Below are positions 1 through 9,162 of a stretch of DNA of 64,000 nucleotides, piece by piece (the first letter of the stretch is position 1; the number at the start of each line of letters is the position of its first letter). The stretch is taken from positions 3,050,001 through 3,114,000 of the forward strand of contig NZ_CP042306.1 in the NCBI RefSeq assembly GCF_007859635.1. The letters are read 5' to 3'. The notes below the pieces were generated by a model that worked only from the letters and a program-made list of their open reading frames with translations, was not told the origin of the DNA and did not search any database. A program made the translations under genes and the position numbers. Source of the stretch: Sphingomonas panacisoli. Lineage in GTDB: Bacteria > Pseudomonadota > Alphaproteobacteria > Sphingomonadales > Sphingomonadaceae.

Positions 1-73
1 TCCATATGTCCACCGCGGCCGCAAATGTCAGAATGACGCACAACGCCAGCGTAATGAGGTTCCCCAGCGACAT
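1..73 (-). CDS. cpaA: Prepilin peptidase CpaA, N-terminal fragment (cut by window edge)
   Basis: The minus strand reads ATG at 73 and stays open to base 1, giving 24 codons: a short start, a hydrophobic stretch and then AAAVDIW. Type IV prepilin peptidases (A24, CpaA/TadV) begin this way, with one membrane helix running into a conserved Asp near the cytoplasmic face. The ATG overlaps the TGA of the upstream TPR gene as ATGA, so it is the next operon gene. CpaA cleaves the Flp and TadE-like prepilins at the inner membrane. The identification rests on the operon position and the first helix only, because the catalytic Asp pair lies outside the window. Confidence 0.6.
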   Translation of the reverse strand, partial: MSLGNLITLALCVILTFAAAVDIW

Positions 74-894
74 CATTTGAGCGTATCCAGTTTGGCAAGG
101 TTAGCGGCCGCGACCGACTGATATATGGGGTCCGCGATGAGCGACTGCGTCAGCCAGCGGCGCGCATCGTCGGTTCTCCCCTCAAGCATCGCCGCATAAC
201 CCGCATTGTTGAGACGTTCGGCCCAACGAGACGCACTGTCGGACGGACGGCGAACCGGCATACGACCAAGCGATCCGGCTGCGATATCGATATTGTTCGC
301 GATCCGTTCGTCGTCCGGCGCGTCGGCGATCGCCCTTATCAAAAGCTTCTCCGCCTCCTCGAACCGGCGTTGCTTGATAAGAGAGGTGGCGGCATCGTTG
401 AGCAACCCCGGTCGCACGCCACCGACTTCCATCGCCTTGGCATAGGCGTGGCCGCTGTCCAACCAACGTTGTTTGACGTCGTATGCCGCGCCCAAAGCCG
501 ACCACGCCCGCCAGTCGGGATCGCAAAGCGTCACAGCCCGTTCGAGCCGTCCGATCGCCGCATCGGCATTGCCCAGATTGGAATCGGCAACGCCGCCGCC
601 CACGAGAATGCGGCAGTCGTCGGGTAAGTTCGACGCGAGCGCCGCGAAACCCCGCCGCGCATCCTGATCACGTCCCTGTGCCAAGGCGAGTTGCGCGCGC
701 AAAACATCCAGTTCCACCGCCGGCGATTCCGCCGATGGCGACGTCCTGGCGATCATGAGTTCGGCCTGGATCAACCGCCCGGATCGGATCGCCGCGGCTA
801 TCAACGAAAGATCGCTCGTCGGGGCGGCGACCGCTGCCGTTCCTGTCGCGACCGCGACCGACGCGGCCAGTCGGAACCAAACGGACGTCTTCAC
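73..894 (-). CDS. TPR protein of the Tad pilus locus (TadD-like)
   Basis: A 273-residue protein with an N-terminal signal peptide (residues 1-24, ending AAVAA) followed by tetratricopeptide-like helical repeats from about residue 30 to the end. Examples are the DPDWRAWSALGAAYDVKQRW and DDARRWLTQSLIADP segments. TadD-family proteins are periplasmic TPR factors that help assemble the Tad secretin and pilus machine. The start overlaps the stop of the upstream TPR/LytR_C gene as ATGA, and its own stop overlaps cpaA, so translation is probably coupled. It is the second of two TPR genes here. The exact role within the complex cannot be read from the sequence. Confidence 0.75.
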   Translation of the reverse strand: MKTSVWFRLAASVAVATGTAAVAAPTSDLSLIAAAIRSGRLIQAELMIARTSPSAESPAVELDVLRAQLALAQGRDQDARRGFAALASNLPDDCRILVGGGVADSNLGNADAAIGRLERAVTLCDPDWRAWSALGAAYDVKQRWLDSGHAYAKAMEVGGVRPGLLNDAATSLIKQRRFEEAEKLLIRAIADAPDDERIANNIDIAAGSLGRMPVRRPSDSASRWAERLNNAGYAAMLEGRTDDARRWLTQSLIADPIYQSVAAANLAKLDTLK

Positions 895-1946
895 TTCCGC
901 CGCTTCAGCCGCGCGTCCAGCGCCAACGCATTGCCGCCGACGAGAAGTTGAACGCGATTTGCCTGCGACAGCGCGTAGAGCTGTGTCCGAAACGGGAGCG
1001 CACGCGCCAGGCGGCGCGCTTCGTCGCCGGAGCCGACGGGAAAAATGATCCTGCTGCAGCCCAGCCGTGCCATGCTGTCGCCGACGTCGAGCTCAGCCCA
1101 GCCGCGATTGTTCAGGAAACTCTTCATCCGTCGTGCGATCCCTTGGGCGCCAGACGCGTTGATCACCTTAGTCGGCAAAACGCGCCGCTGGGCCGCGCCC
1201 GGTACCGACGTTGCCGGCGGCGCAGTCGGCTGGACGGCGAGCGGTGCTGGCGGCGGCGCTACCGGGAACGCCGCTGCCGGCGGAGCCGATGACTTGGACG
1301 GCTCGGTGCGAACGCCGTACGATAGCGTGCTGATGCCGAACGGCAAAAACAGCCTGACCTCGCTCACGGAAGACCGTTCCAACCTGGCGGTACGTGTCGG
1401 CTCGGTGATCGGCGCCGCTGCCGGAACAGCAGCATTACCGGCGGCGACAGTTTGAGGAACTTCCAAGACCGCGACGCTCTGACCCTGCGCACCCTGCCTT
1501 TCGCGATTTTCATTCAACGGATCGCCCGCCAACATCACGCGCTTGTCGGTATCGAGCAGCGCGGCATCGGTAGTCCTGCCTTGGATCCGAAGCGAGGCGG
1601 CATAAGCGTCGTAAATGTCGGCGTCGCGCGGTGCGAGCGCGAGCGCCAGCTGGAAATAGCGGTCGCTCAAGTCGTAGCGCTGTAGACGATCATATGCGGT
1701 GGCCAGGCCCTGAACCGCACGCGCATTCTCCGGATCGACCGCCAGTAGGCGACGATACGTTTCGATCGCGAGACCGTAGTTACGATCGGCCAACAGACGC
1801 GCAGCGGCCGCCAATGTGACGTCCGTCTTCGCCGCCATTCGCGCGCCCTCCGGCAGGGTCATCCTGCCCTGCGTCATACAACCGGACGCTGCGATAACGA
1901 CGCCGCAAAGCCCCAAGCGTTTGATGAAAAGCCGTCGCATTGTCAT
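891..1946 (-). CDS. TPR lipoprotein with LytR_C-like C-terminus (TadD-like)
   Basis: A 351-residue protein. The N-terminus carries a lipobox (AASGC, Cys at about residue 23), so it is probably an outer-membrane or periplasmic lipoprotein. Residues 45-145 hold three or so TPR units (YGLAIETYRRLLAVDPENAR, YDLSDRYFQLALALAPRD). A low-complexity Pro/Ala linker covers about 165-255. The end (KVINASGAQGIARRMKSFL to about residue 340) resembles the LytR_C fold, seen in TadD relatives of sphingomonads. The ATG overlaps the tadC stop as ATGA. It is likely a pilotin or assembly factor for the CpaC secretin. The domain assignments are by motif reading only. Confidence 0.75.
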   Translation of the reverse strand: MTMRRLFIKRLGLCGVVIAASGCMTQGRMTLPEGARMAAKTDVTLAAAARLLADRNYGLAIETYRRLLAVDPENARAVQGLATAYDRLQRYDLSDRYFQLALALAPRDADIYDAYAASLRIQGRTTDAALLDTDKRVMLAGDPLNENRERQGAQGQSVAVLEVPQTVAAGNAAVPAAAPITEPTRTARLERSSVSEVRLFLPFGISTLSYGVRTEPSKSSAPPAAAFPVAPPPAPLAVQPTAPPATSVPGAAQRRVLPTKVINASGAQGIARRMKSFLNNRGWAELDVGDSMARLGCSRIIFPVGSGDEARRLARALPFRTQLYALSQANRVQLLVGGNALALDARLKRRK

Positions 1947-2911
1947 CCTGACATCATGGGCAGGAGCTGTCGGACGACGCGGATCGCGGCCGGCAACATG
2001 AGCACGCCGATCATCACCGGCAGCATACAGGCGACGAGCGGAATCGATAGCAGCACGGGCAGTTTATGGGCCTTTTCCTGCGCGAGCATCTTGCGGCGTT
2101 CGCGCATTTCGGTGGCGTAGATTCTGAGGGTCTGTCCGATGCTCGACCCCAGTTTGTTGGACTGGATGAGAAGGGTCGCGAACGACTTGATCTGATCGAC
2201 GCCGGCCCGCTCTCCCATTCGGCGCAGCGCATCCTCGCGGCCGCGACCGGCGCGCAGCTCCAGAACGGTATTGGCCAGCAGACTGGCGACCAACGGATGC
2301 GAAGTCGACATCTCGCGGCCGACACGGTCGAACGCTGCTTCCATACCCAGGCCAGCTTCGACGCACACCAGCATCAGGTCGAGCGCGTCGGGAAAGCCGT
2401 TGACGATCTGATCCTGACGCCGCGATGCGCGCGCCGACACCCACAGGTTGGGCAGATACAGGCCAAGCAGCGCAAGCAACGCACCGAACAGATAGAGCTT
2501 GAAGATCGAGGGAGCGGCGCCGTTGATCACGGTCGCCGCGACCAGGATCATCGGCATGCCCAAGGTCGTGGCGATCCGGATGAGCGTGAATATCCGAGGT
2601 GCCTGCGGCGACGTGTATCCTGCGGCGGCGAGCCGCGCGACCATCGTGGCGTTGTTCGTATCGAGCAGCGATACGCCGCGTTTCTCCACGGCATCGACGA
2701 TCCGCGACCACGCGTCCGGCGTCGCATCGGCCCGCAACGAGCTGGCCGCGCCCCGTCCCTGACCGCTTACGGATGCTTCGCTGAGCCGGCGGCGTATCGC
2801 GGCTCGTCCGGTGACGACCGCGGATATGCCGACGACCAGCAACACGACGACGGCGAACAACCCGCCCAGAATGACCATTCGCGGAAATTGTTGAAGGGCG
2901 GCTTCCCACAT
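1943..2911 (-). CDS. tadC: Tad inner-membrane platform protein TadC
   Basis: A 322-residue type II secretion system F-domain protein. There is one membrane helix near residues 12-32, a cytoplasmic stretch, two helices at about 110-150, the F domain (FPDALDLMLVCVEAGLGMEAAFDRV, then LLANTVLELRAGRGREDALR) at 165-290 and a closing hydrophobic pair. TadB and TadC form the inner-membrane platform that couples CpaF ATP hydrolysis to pilin extrusion. It lies 4 bp after tadB and overlaps the following TPR gene. Its length is normal for TadC. Confidence 0.92.
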   Translation of the reverse strand: MWEAALQQFPRMVILGGLFAVVVLLVVGISAVVTGRAAIRRRLSEASVSGQGRGAASSLRADATPDAWSRIVDAVEKRGVSLLDTNNATMVARLAAAGYTSPQAPRIFTLIRIATTLGMPMILVAATVINGAAPSIFKLYLFGALLALLGLYLPNLWVSARASRRQDQIVNGFPDALDLMLVCVEAGLGMEAAFDRVGREMSTSHPLVASLLANTVLELRAGRGREDALRRMGERAGVDQIKSFATLLIQSNKLGSSIGQTLRIYATEMRERRKMLAQEKAHKLPVLLSIPLVACMLPVMIGVLMLPAAIRVVRQLLPMMSG

Positions 2912-2915
2912 CGTT

Positions 2916-3920
2916 CTAGACCTTCAGATTCACGAGACGTCGGATGATGACGAAACCGATCGTGTACAGAGCGATCAGGAAGCCGAACCCTATAGAGAAT
3001 GCCGGATCGCCGGCGACCTGAAGGTAGAATTGGGGGTTCAGCAAAAACAACGCAACGAACGCCAGAACGGGCAACGCCGTCAGGATCGTTGCGGTCATCC
3101 GCCCCTCCGAGCTCAACGCACGAACCATCAGCACCATGCTGGCGCGCTCGCGAATGACCTTCGACAGGTTTTCGAGGATTTCGGCCAGGTTGCCACCGGT
3201 CTCGCTCTGGACCGACAGTGATACGACGAACATGCGCAGATCTTCCAGATCGCACCGGTTCGCCATGTTGTGCAGCGCGTCGCGCAGGTCGGCACCATAG
3301 GCGACTTCGTCGGTGACGAGCCCGAATTCGCTACCGATCGGATCGCTCATTTCCTGCGTCAGCAGATCGAGCGCCGCCGCCACCGGATGGCCGGCCCGCA
3401 ACCCGCGCACGAAGATATCGAGCGCCACCGGAAATTGCTCCGCCATCTTCTTGCGGCGCTGGTCGGCGCGGCGCGCGATTATCATCAACGGCAGCCCCAG
3501 CCCGGCGGCGCCGGCGAAGCATGCCGCCATCAATACCGTGCCGAACCCGATCGTCAGGCCGGCGGCAAAGGCAAAAACGATCGTCGCCGTAAACAGCAAC
3601 GCAACCGCGAGGATCATCAACAGGAACAGCCGGCCTGGCGACATGCCGAACGAAGCACCGCGCAGCAGGTTGTCGAGCTTATGCCCGATATCGCTCAGCG
3701 GTCCGGGCAGCGCGATCCCGTCGCCCCATGCGTCGCGCCGCAACCGCGCGACGATTTCCGGCCGGTCGTGGCCGGTCGCGATCAATCGCAGGCGCTTGTT
3801 GATTGACCGGGCGCCCGTGCGATTGGTGCGGTACCAGCGCACGCCGCCCTCGATCGCAAGTACGACCGCCGCGAAGATCAGCGCCAGCACGATAAGGCGG
3901 ATCGTCGTGGTCGATATCAT
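2916..3920 (-). CDS. tadB: Tad inner-membrane platform protein TadB
   Basis: A 334-residue T2SS F-domain protein. There is an N-terminal helix (residues 5-23), a helix pair at about 95-145, the F domain (FPVALDIFVRGLRAGHPVAAALDLL) from about 165 to 290 and a C-terminal helix near 300-325. The partner is TadC, encoded next. The ATG overlaps the cpaF stop (ATGA), so the ATPase and platform are made together. The AGHPVAAAL segment is typical of the TadB subgroup. Confidence 0.92.
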   Translation of the reverse strand: MISTTTIRLIVLALIFAAVVLAIEGGVRWYRTNRTGARSINKRLRLIATGHDRPEIVARLRRDAWGDGIALPGPLSDIGHKLDNLLRGASFGMSPGRLFLLMILAVALLFTATIVFAFAAGLTIGFGTVLMAACFAGAAGLGLPLMIIARRADQRRKKMAEQFPVALDIFVRGLRAGHPVAAALDLLTQEMSDPIGSEFGLVTDEVAYGADLRDALHNMANRCDLEDLRMFVVSLSVQSETGGNLAEILENLSKVIRERASMVLMVRALSSEGRMTATILTALPVLAFVALFLLNPQFYLQVAGDPAFSIGFGFLIALYTIGFVIIRRLVNLKV

Positions 3921-5281
3921 TCGAGCACCGCGCTGGGATTGAAAATATCGGCGGGAAGGCTGATCCCGCGATCCTCGAGCTCGCGCATGAAATGCGGCCG
4001 GATACCGGTGGCTTCGAACCGGCCGAGTACCTCGCCGCCATCGCCGCGGCCCGTCAGCCTGAACCGGAAGATCTCCTGCATGGTGACGACCTCGCCCTCC
4101 ATGCCGATCAGTTCGGACACGCTGAGCAACCGCCTGTTGCCGTCGGCAAGGCGACCGACCTGGATCACGACGTTGATGGCAGAGGCGATCTGCGCTCGTG
4201 CCGAACGCGGCGCGATGTCGATGCCGCTCATGCCGATCATCTGTTCGAGACGCGACAGCGCGTCGCGCGGTGTGTTCGCATGGACCGTGGTCATCGACCC
4301 GTCATGGCCGGTGTTCATCGCCTGCAGCATATCGAACGCTTCGCCGGCGCGAACTTCGCCGACGATAATGCGGTCGGGACGCATGCGCAGCGCATTTTTC
4401 AACAGATCGCGCTGCGTGACCTCACCGTTGCCCTCGATATTGGGCGGACGGGTTTCGAGCCGGGCGATGTGCGCCTGCTGGAGTTGCAGTTCTGCCGAAT
4501 CCTCGATCGTTACAATCCGCTCGGCATTGTCGATGTACGCCGACATGGCGTTGAGCAACGTCGTCTTGCCCGATCCCGTGCCGCCCGAAATCAGAATGTT
4601 GCGTCGCGCTTCCACAATAGCTTCGAGGACTTCCGCCACCACTGCCGGTACGCTGCCCAGGCTGGTGAGACGCGCCATATCGATCGGCACGCGCGCGAAC
4701 TTGCGGATCGACAGCAGCGATCCGTCGACCGCGAGCGGCGGGATGATGGCGTTGACACGCGATCCATCGGCCAGCCGGGCATCGACGTACGGCGACGCCT
4801 CATCGACACGCCGTCCGACCGCCGCGACGATCTTCTGGATGATGCGCAACAAGTGCCGTTCATCCTTGAAGCGCGCCGGCGAGGTTTCGAGACGGCCGCG
4901 TCGTTCGACGAACACGGAATCGTAGCCGTTGACCAGGATGTCGGTGATCGTTTCATCCTTGAGCAGCGGCTCGAGCGGCCCCAGCCCAAGCAGTTCGTCA
5001 AGAATGTCGCTGACCAGCCGCTGCCGCTCGGCCAGATTGAGCGCGTGCTTCTGCAACGACAATTGCTCGTAGACGATCTCGCCGACCTCGGCCTGGATCT
5101 GTTCGCGCGACATGGCGTCGAGCGCAGACAGATTGATGAGATCGAGCAGACGTTGGTGCAGTTCGACCTTCAGCGCCGTGTTGCGGTCGATCTCCTGTTC
5201 CGGCTGATCGACCGGCGCGGCCTTTGGCGAAGGAGCCGCCGCCAAGTCACCGGTCCGCTTGATCTGCCAGACACTCATCAA
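3917..5281 (-). CDS. cpaF: Tad pilus assembly/secretion ATPase CpaF (TadA)
   Basis: A 454-residue hexameric AAA-like secretion ATPase of the VirB11/GspE class that powers Flp pilus assembly from the cytoplasmic side. An N-terminal helical domain covers about 1-100. The NTD (DETITDILVNGYDSVFVERRG) is followed by the catalytic core with Walker A (SGGTGSGKTTLLNAMSAYI, about residue 230), an Asp box (IVTIEDSAELQL), Walker B and His box (RPDRIIVGEVRAGEAFDML, GHDGSMTTVHANTPRDALSR). All expected catalytic elements are present. It overlaps cpaE and tadB by ATGA. Confidence 0.96.
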   Translation of the reverse strand: MMSVWQIKRTGDLAAAPSPKAAPVDQPEQEIDRNTALKVELHQRLLDLINLSALDAMSREQIQAEVGEIVYEQLSLQKHALNLAERQRLVSDILDELLGLGPLEPLLKDETITDILVNGYDSVFVERRGRLETSPARFKDERHLLRIIQKIVAAVGRRVDEASPYVDARLADGSRVNAIIPPLAVDGSLLSIRKFARVPIDMARLTSLGSVPAVVAEVLEAIVEARRNILISGGTGSGKTTLLNAMSAYIDNAERIVTIEDSAELQLQQAHIARLETRPPNIEGNGEVTQRDLLKNALRMRPDRIIVGEVRAGEAFDMLQAMNTGHDGSMTTVHANTPRDALSRLEQMIGMSGIDIAPRSARAQIASAINVVIQVGRLADGNRRLLSVSELIGMEGEVVTMQEIFRFRLTGRGDGGEVLGRFEATGIRPHFMRELEDRGISLPADIFNPSAVLE

Positions 5282-6477
5282 CCGCGCTCGAACAGCATAT
5301 CGATGGCGTCGAGAATTTTCTCCAGGTCACGCCCGATCGCGCTCTTGTTCTTGATCTCGCCGATCATGGTGCCGCGATTGAGCGCCGTGTTCATCAGCGC
5401 GAAATCGCTGATGACGCGTAGCCCGATCGGGCGACCGATCGTCTCCGACGCGTCGCGCAAGTTGATCTGCTTGAACATCTGCTTTTCGACGCGGTTGACG
5501 ACGACCTGAACTGCGTCGGGGTTGACGCCCAGCTTGACCAACAGCGCGAGCTGCCGCTGCGCTTGGCGAAGGCTCGCGATCGAAAGTTCGATCACCAGGA
5601 ATACGATGTCGGACTGTGCCACAAGCGACAGCGACCAGTTGGTCCAGTCGCTCGGCAGGTCGAGAAACACCGTGCCGTACTGCGTCGATGCCAGATGGAC
5701 GATGTCGCAAATCTGATCGGTCCCCACCGCATCGGTCGGCATGAGCTCCGTCGGCGCAGCGAACAGGTTGAGCCCCGAGGAATGCTCGGTTGCGACCGAT
5801 GCCAACACGGCCGGGTCCAGTCGCTTGCCCGCGTCGAGCAGGTCGCTGACCGTCAGGTCCGACCCCAGACCCAGATGCGTCGCCGCATTACCGCCCTGCA
5901 GGTCGAGATCGAACAGGCAGGTCGTACGCCCCCGGTCGCTTTCTCGCCGGGCATAAAGCGCGGCGGCTTGGGTGAGCAGTGCGGTCGCGCCTACCCCGCC
6001 GACACTTTTGATGATCGACACCGTCTTGCCCTTGGCGGCGGTGGCCGCGGCGGTCTGCTCCAACTCGCCGCGAATACGGTCGAGCGCGGCTTCGACGTCC
6101 CGCCGGGCAAGCGGCAGCGCGACGACATCGCTGATGCCGGCGCGTAGCAGCGCCTGCATCGCGGCGATCGACGGATCGCGGACGGCGGCGATGATCGAGA
6201 GCGCCCGGTTCTCGGTGTGCAGGCGGGTCAGCCGGCGTAGCGAGGCCGCACTCTCCGGCTTCACCTCGACGATGAGCACGCGCGCGCGTTTGACGATCTC
6301 CGCGGGGATATCGGCCTCGGCACCAAGTTCGTTGGTATCGATCGCCATGCCCGCGATGACGCTTTCGCCGAACTCGCCGGCCATGATTTCGTCGTGCGAA
6401 AGGACCAGTTCGATCATCGCGTCGGAACGCTTGATCATCCAGCCCGTCGTCGGAAATTCGCCCAAATCCAGTTCCAC
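5278..6477 (-). CDS. cpaE: Tad pilus localisation/assembly ATPase CpaE (TadZ)
   Basis: A MinD/ParA-like protein of about 399 residues with an N-terminal receiver-like domain (about 25-135: VIAGMAIDTNELGAE to AGISDVVALPLARRDVEAAL) and a P-loop domain (TVSIIKSVGGVGATALLTQ, a deviant Walker A; CLFDLDLQGGNAATHLGL). CpaE/TadZ places the Tad machine, usually at a pole. I take the GTG at 6477 as the start because AGGAG lies 7 bases upstream; an in-frame TTG at 6498 would overlap the tadE-like stop. The P-loop has GGVGAT where MinD proteins have GGVGKT, so the second Lys is replaced by Ala, a change often seen in CpaE proteins. Confidence 0.9.
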   Translation of the reverse strand: MELDLGEFPTTGWMIKRSDAMIELVLSHDEIMAGEFGESVIAGMAIDTNELGAEADIPAEIVKRARVLIVEVKPESAASLRRLTRLHTENRALSIIAAVRDPSIAAMQALLRAGISDVVALPLARRDVEAALDRIRGELEQTAAATAAKGKTVSIIKSVGGVGATALLTQAAALYARRESDRGRTTCLFDLDLQGGNAATHLGLGSDLTVSDLLDAGKRLDPAVLASVATEHSSGLNLFAAPTELMPTDAVGTDQICDIVHLASTQYGTVFLDLPSDWTNWSLSLVAQSDIVFLVIELSIASLRQAQRQLALLVKLGVNPDAVQVVVNRVEKQMFKQINLRDASETIGRPIGLRVISDFALMNTALNRGTMIGEIKNKSAIGRDLEKILDAIDMLFERG

Positions 6478-6487
6478 TCCGTTACTC

Positions 6488-7114
6488 CTAATTCGCAATC
6501 TGACCGCTGCCGTCTTCGAGGGTCAGCGAACTGCTGAACGTCGTATTCAGCGTGATCGAACCACTGCTGAAAAAGCGGTACAAGATTGGTGCGAAGGTCA
6601 TGCCGACGAGCTGTACGGTGACGAGCGGCTGTACCTGGATGCCGTTCGGATCGCCGGCGTAGCCGAGTCCCGAATACTCGTAGTTCACCTTCAGCTTGTC
6701 GGCAGTGATCTCCGGATAATATTGCTGCATCTGAAACAGGATTCTGTTGAAGGCGGCGGTGTTGACGCCCGATCCGCCGGGACACGTCGTTGGCACGCAG
6801 ACGCACGTGACCGTACCGCTCAACGTGGATGAGCACTTCGCGCTGGTGAACGAACTGGCCGGGATCGGATCGCCTTGCGGAATGCCGCCGGCGACGGCGA
6901 AATCGTAGGTGGCGAGGCCCGACGGCACGACATCGGTCGCAACCGCCCAGCGAGCGCCCATCTGGGTCGCCTTTTGCGCGCGGTTTACCGTCCACAGATA
7001 CCGCCCGATATCGATCGTTCCGATCATCAGCGTCAGCAGAAGCGGTGACAGCAACGCGAATTCGACCGCCGTCGAGGCGTCCGTCGCTCGCCAGAAAGCG
7101 CGAAGTGTCCTCAT
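6488..7114 (-). CDS. TadE-like minor pilin (second)
   Basis: A 208-residue pseudopilin. After a short basic leader comes the class IVb-like core TDASTAVEFALLSPLLLTLM, with Glu at position 5 of the hydrophobic helix as expected for TadE/TadF. The ATG at 7114 overlaps the TGA of the first tadE-like gene (ATGA), which fixes the start against a longer open frame upstream. The C-terminal domain has paired Cys residues (SAKCSSTLSGTVTCVCVPTTC), suggesting a disulphide-stabilised periplasmic head. It is processed by CpaA and probably sits at the pilus tip or base. Confidence 0.85.
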   Translation of the reverse strand: MRTLRAFWRATDASTAVEFALLSPLLLTLMIGTIDIGRYLWTVNRAQKATQMGARWAVATDVVPSGLATYDFAVAGGIPQGDPIPASSFTSAKCSSTLSGTVTCVCVPTTCPGGSGVNTAAFNRILFQMQQYYPEITADKLKVNYEYSGLGYAGDPNGIQVQPLVTVQLVGMTFAPILYRFFSSGSITLNTTFSSSLTLEDGSGQIAN

Positions 7115-7629
7115 GCGCCCATCACCGAAGCTTGCGCCTGAGCGTTGAGATTGACGCTGGCGGTCGTGAAGCCAAACGCGTTGAACAACGACGTATAGGG
7201 CACGCTCGCAGTGACCGTGACGATCGGTACGCCGTTCGTGACGCCGGTATAGATGCCGGTATTGTAGGTGCCACTGGTGTTGCATGAGATCGCCACGGTG
7301 ATCGTGCTGGCATCACTCCAGTTGTTGATCCGCATCTGGCCGCCGCTCGCGATCGTGTTGGTCCGGACCAGATTGCGGACCTCCATGGCGGTCGTGCTGG
7401 TAGTGTCGTTGGTGGTTGCCGTGCAGGCTAGCGGGTAGCGTCGCGCTGCGTATCGCGCGCCGTCGCGCACCGCGACGACGACGGCGTGCTCGGACAGAAA
7501 ATAGTTTCCCAGATCGACCGCACCGAACGCCAGAAACAGGAAGACCGGCACGATCAGCGCCATTTCCACTGCCGCCGATCCCCGGCGGCAACGCAATACG
7601 CTCGTCATACAAGAGCTTGGGTGAGTCAT
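7111..7629 (-). CDS. TadE-like minor pilin (first)
   Basis: A 172-residue pseudopilin with the leader and helix RRGSAAVEMALIVPVFLFLA (Glu at position 5). A globular domain follows with the conserved RDGARYAARR segment typical of TadE. Its ATG overlaps the tadG stop (ATGA) and its stop overlaps the second tadE-like gene. It is exported and cut by the prepilin peptidase, and is needed for pilus assembly in Tad systems. Confidence 0.87.
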   Translation of the reverse strand: MTHPSSCMTSVLRCRRGSAAVEMALIVPVFLFLAFGAVDLGNYFLSEHAVVVAVRDGARYAARRYPLACTATTNDTTSTTAMEVRNLVRTNTIASGGQMRINNWSDASTITVAISCNTSGTYNTGIYTGVTNGVPIVTVTASVPYTSLFNAFGFTTASVNLNAQAQASVMGA

Positions 7630-9161
7630 TCGATCAGATAGGGCACGTCCTTGCGCACCACTTGTCCCGCTGTCGCGCCGGCGCCGCCCGCCGTGGTTTC
7701 ACCGATGATTTCGGCATAGATGTCGCCCTGATTGGTCCGGGTCCGGTTGACCGATGGCTCGACCAGGAACAGCTCGACCCATTTGACGACCGGCACGTTG
7801 GTCGAGTTGCCGTTGACGCCGCTGGCCGTGCAATTGACCACCGCCGCCGATATCCGACGGCGGTCGACGTTCGATCCACCAGGCGTGATGCCCGTTGCCG
7901 GCGTCCCCGACCAGCACACAGGTGTGCCGTAAGAATTCATGCTGCCTACCGCACGGGGCGTCGAAATGCGCGACGGGTTGGCGAGCTCCCATTTATAGAC
8001 TTGATACCGCGTGACGGTATTGGGGTTATAGCCCGCAGCCGTCATCGCCGCGCGCCAATCGTAGGCCGAGCCGTAGTTGACGTAGAAATAGGCGTTGCGG
8101 TCCCACGATCCGTCGCCGACCCGGCCGCCCGAACATGAGCCGTTGGCACTGACCGCGTGGCACATGTCGCGCGGATACCCCATCGCGCTGGGCATCTGCG
8201 CATTGGTCAACGCAGTTGCCGTCGCCGGCAGATACGGATTGCTCGATTCCTGCCAGCCCTGACTGCCTAGCGTGCATGAGTTGTTGCCGTTGGTTTTGCG
8301 GATCAGGTCCTTGACGGTGTTCGCCGAGGGCGGACACGTGCCGCCCGACGGGCAGCTCTGGCCCTGATCGTAGATGTCGAACCGCGTATTGAGCGCGTCG
8401 GTGACTGACGTATTGGCACCCGGTTTGGTGCTGACTCCGGTCACCTGCTGGCAATCTCCCGGCGGGTTCAGCCAGCCTAACGCCTCACGCAGACCCCCCG
8501 CGCCGTTGCTGCCACCGCCGGTGTTGAGGTAGCCGAAATTGCCAGGCGCCCAGCCGCCATTGCCATTCCCGACCGATACGAGATTGAGACCCACGCCGAT
8601 CAGTGCCGTGGCATTGAACAGCAGGTTCGCGGACGTTTCCTGCGGGTTGCAGAACATCACCGGCGGGACCTTGCAGATCGCCGTACCCACGCCCGCAAAC
8701 GCCCGGCCGGACAGGTCGCCGGAACTGAGCGCGCCCACCACCGGCGTCAGCGCATAATAGGCTTTCTTGGTATCGACGGTGACCTGCACGAACTTGGCGT
8801 TGGCGTCCGTCGTAGCGAGCGTCGTCTTCGCCTTGTCCTGATAGAAGACCACGCCGGCGGTCGCGACCGTAACGTTCCGGTTGACCGCGGTTGCCCCGCT
8901 ATTGCCGAACAGTGCCAGATTGGTCACGAGCCCTTGCGCCGCCGCCGTCGCGCGGCTGCGCGCGTTGGTCAGCCCGTCGAGCTGCGTGGCGGCGGAGAGC
9001 GCGGCATGGTCGGCTGCGTCCTGAAGCTCGGTATCGAGCCCGGCCAGTCGCGCATAGTCGAACCCGACCCCCGCCGCACCGATCAGTGCGAACAGCGCAA
9101 TGGCGATGACAGGTGCGACCGATCCATCGTCCGATTGCCAAAGGTGCGCGACGCGGCGCAT
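7626..9161 (-). CDS. tadG: TadG-like pilus assembly protein
   Basis: About 511 residues. The N-terminal TadE/G domain has one helix, DDGSVAPVIAIALFALIGAA, then FDYARLAGLDTELQDAADHAALSAATQLDG, a hallmark of TadG. A long Gly/Asn-rich extracytoplasmic region with several Cys pairs follows, and no von Willebrand domain is obvious. I start at the ATG at 9161, one base after the stop of the upstream lipoprotein gene; a longer in-frame upstream extension reads as low-quality sequence. TadG is thought to be an inner-membrane-anchored periplasmic assembly or anchoring factor. Confidence 0.85.
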   Translation of the reverse strand: MRRVAHLWQSDDGSVAPVIAIALFALIGAAGVGFDYARLAGLDTELQDAADHAALSAATQLDGLTNARSRATAAAQGLVTNLALFGNSGATAVNRNVTVATAGVVFYQDKAKTTLATTDANAKFVQVTVDTKKAYYALTPVVGALSSGDLSGRAFAGVGTAICKVPPVMFCNPQETSANLLFNATALIGVGLNLVSVGNGNGGWAPGNFGYLNTGGGSNGAGGLREALGWLNPPGDCQQVTGVSTKPGANTSVTDALNTRFDIYDQGQSCPSGGTCPPSANTVKDLIRKTNGNNSCTLGSQGWQESSNPYLPATATALTNAQMPSAMGYPRDMCHAVSANGSCSGGRVGDGSWDRNAYFYVNYGSAYDWRAAMTAAGYNPNTVTRYQVYKWELANPSRISTPRAVGSMNSYGTPVCWSGTPATGITPGGSNVDRRRISAAVVNCTASGVNGNSTNVPVVKWVELFLVEPSVNRTRTNQGDIYAEIIGETTAGGAGATAGQVVRKDVPYLIE

Positions 9162-9162
9162 C

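Noticed and set aside
3992..5509. 505-codon plus-strand frame over cpaF
   Set aside because: Mirror frame of a strongly conserved ATPase gene; composition is Arg/Asp/His-rich noise typical of shadows in GC-rich DNA.
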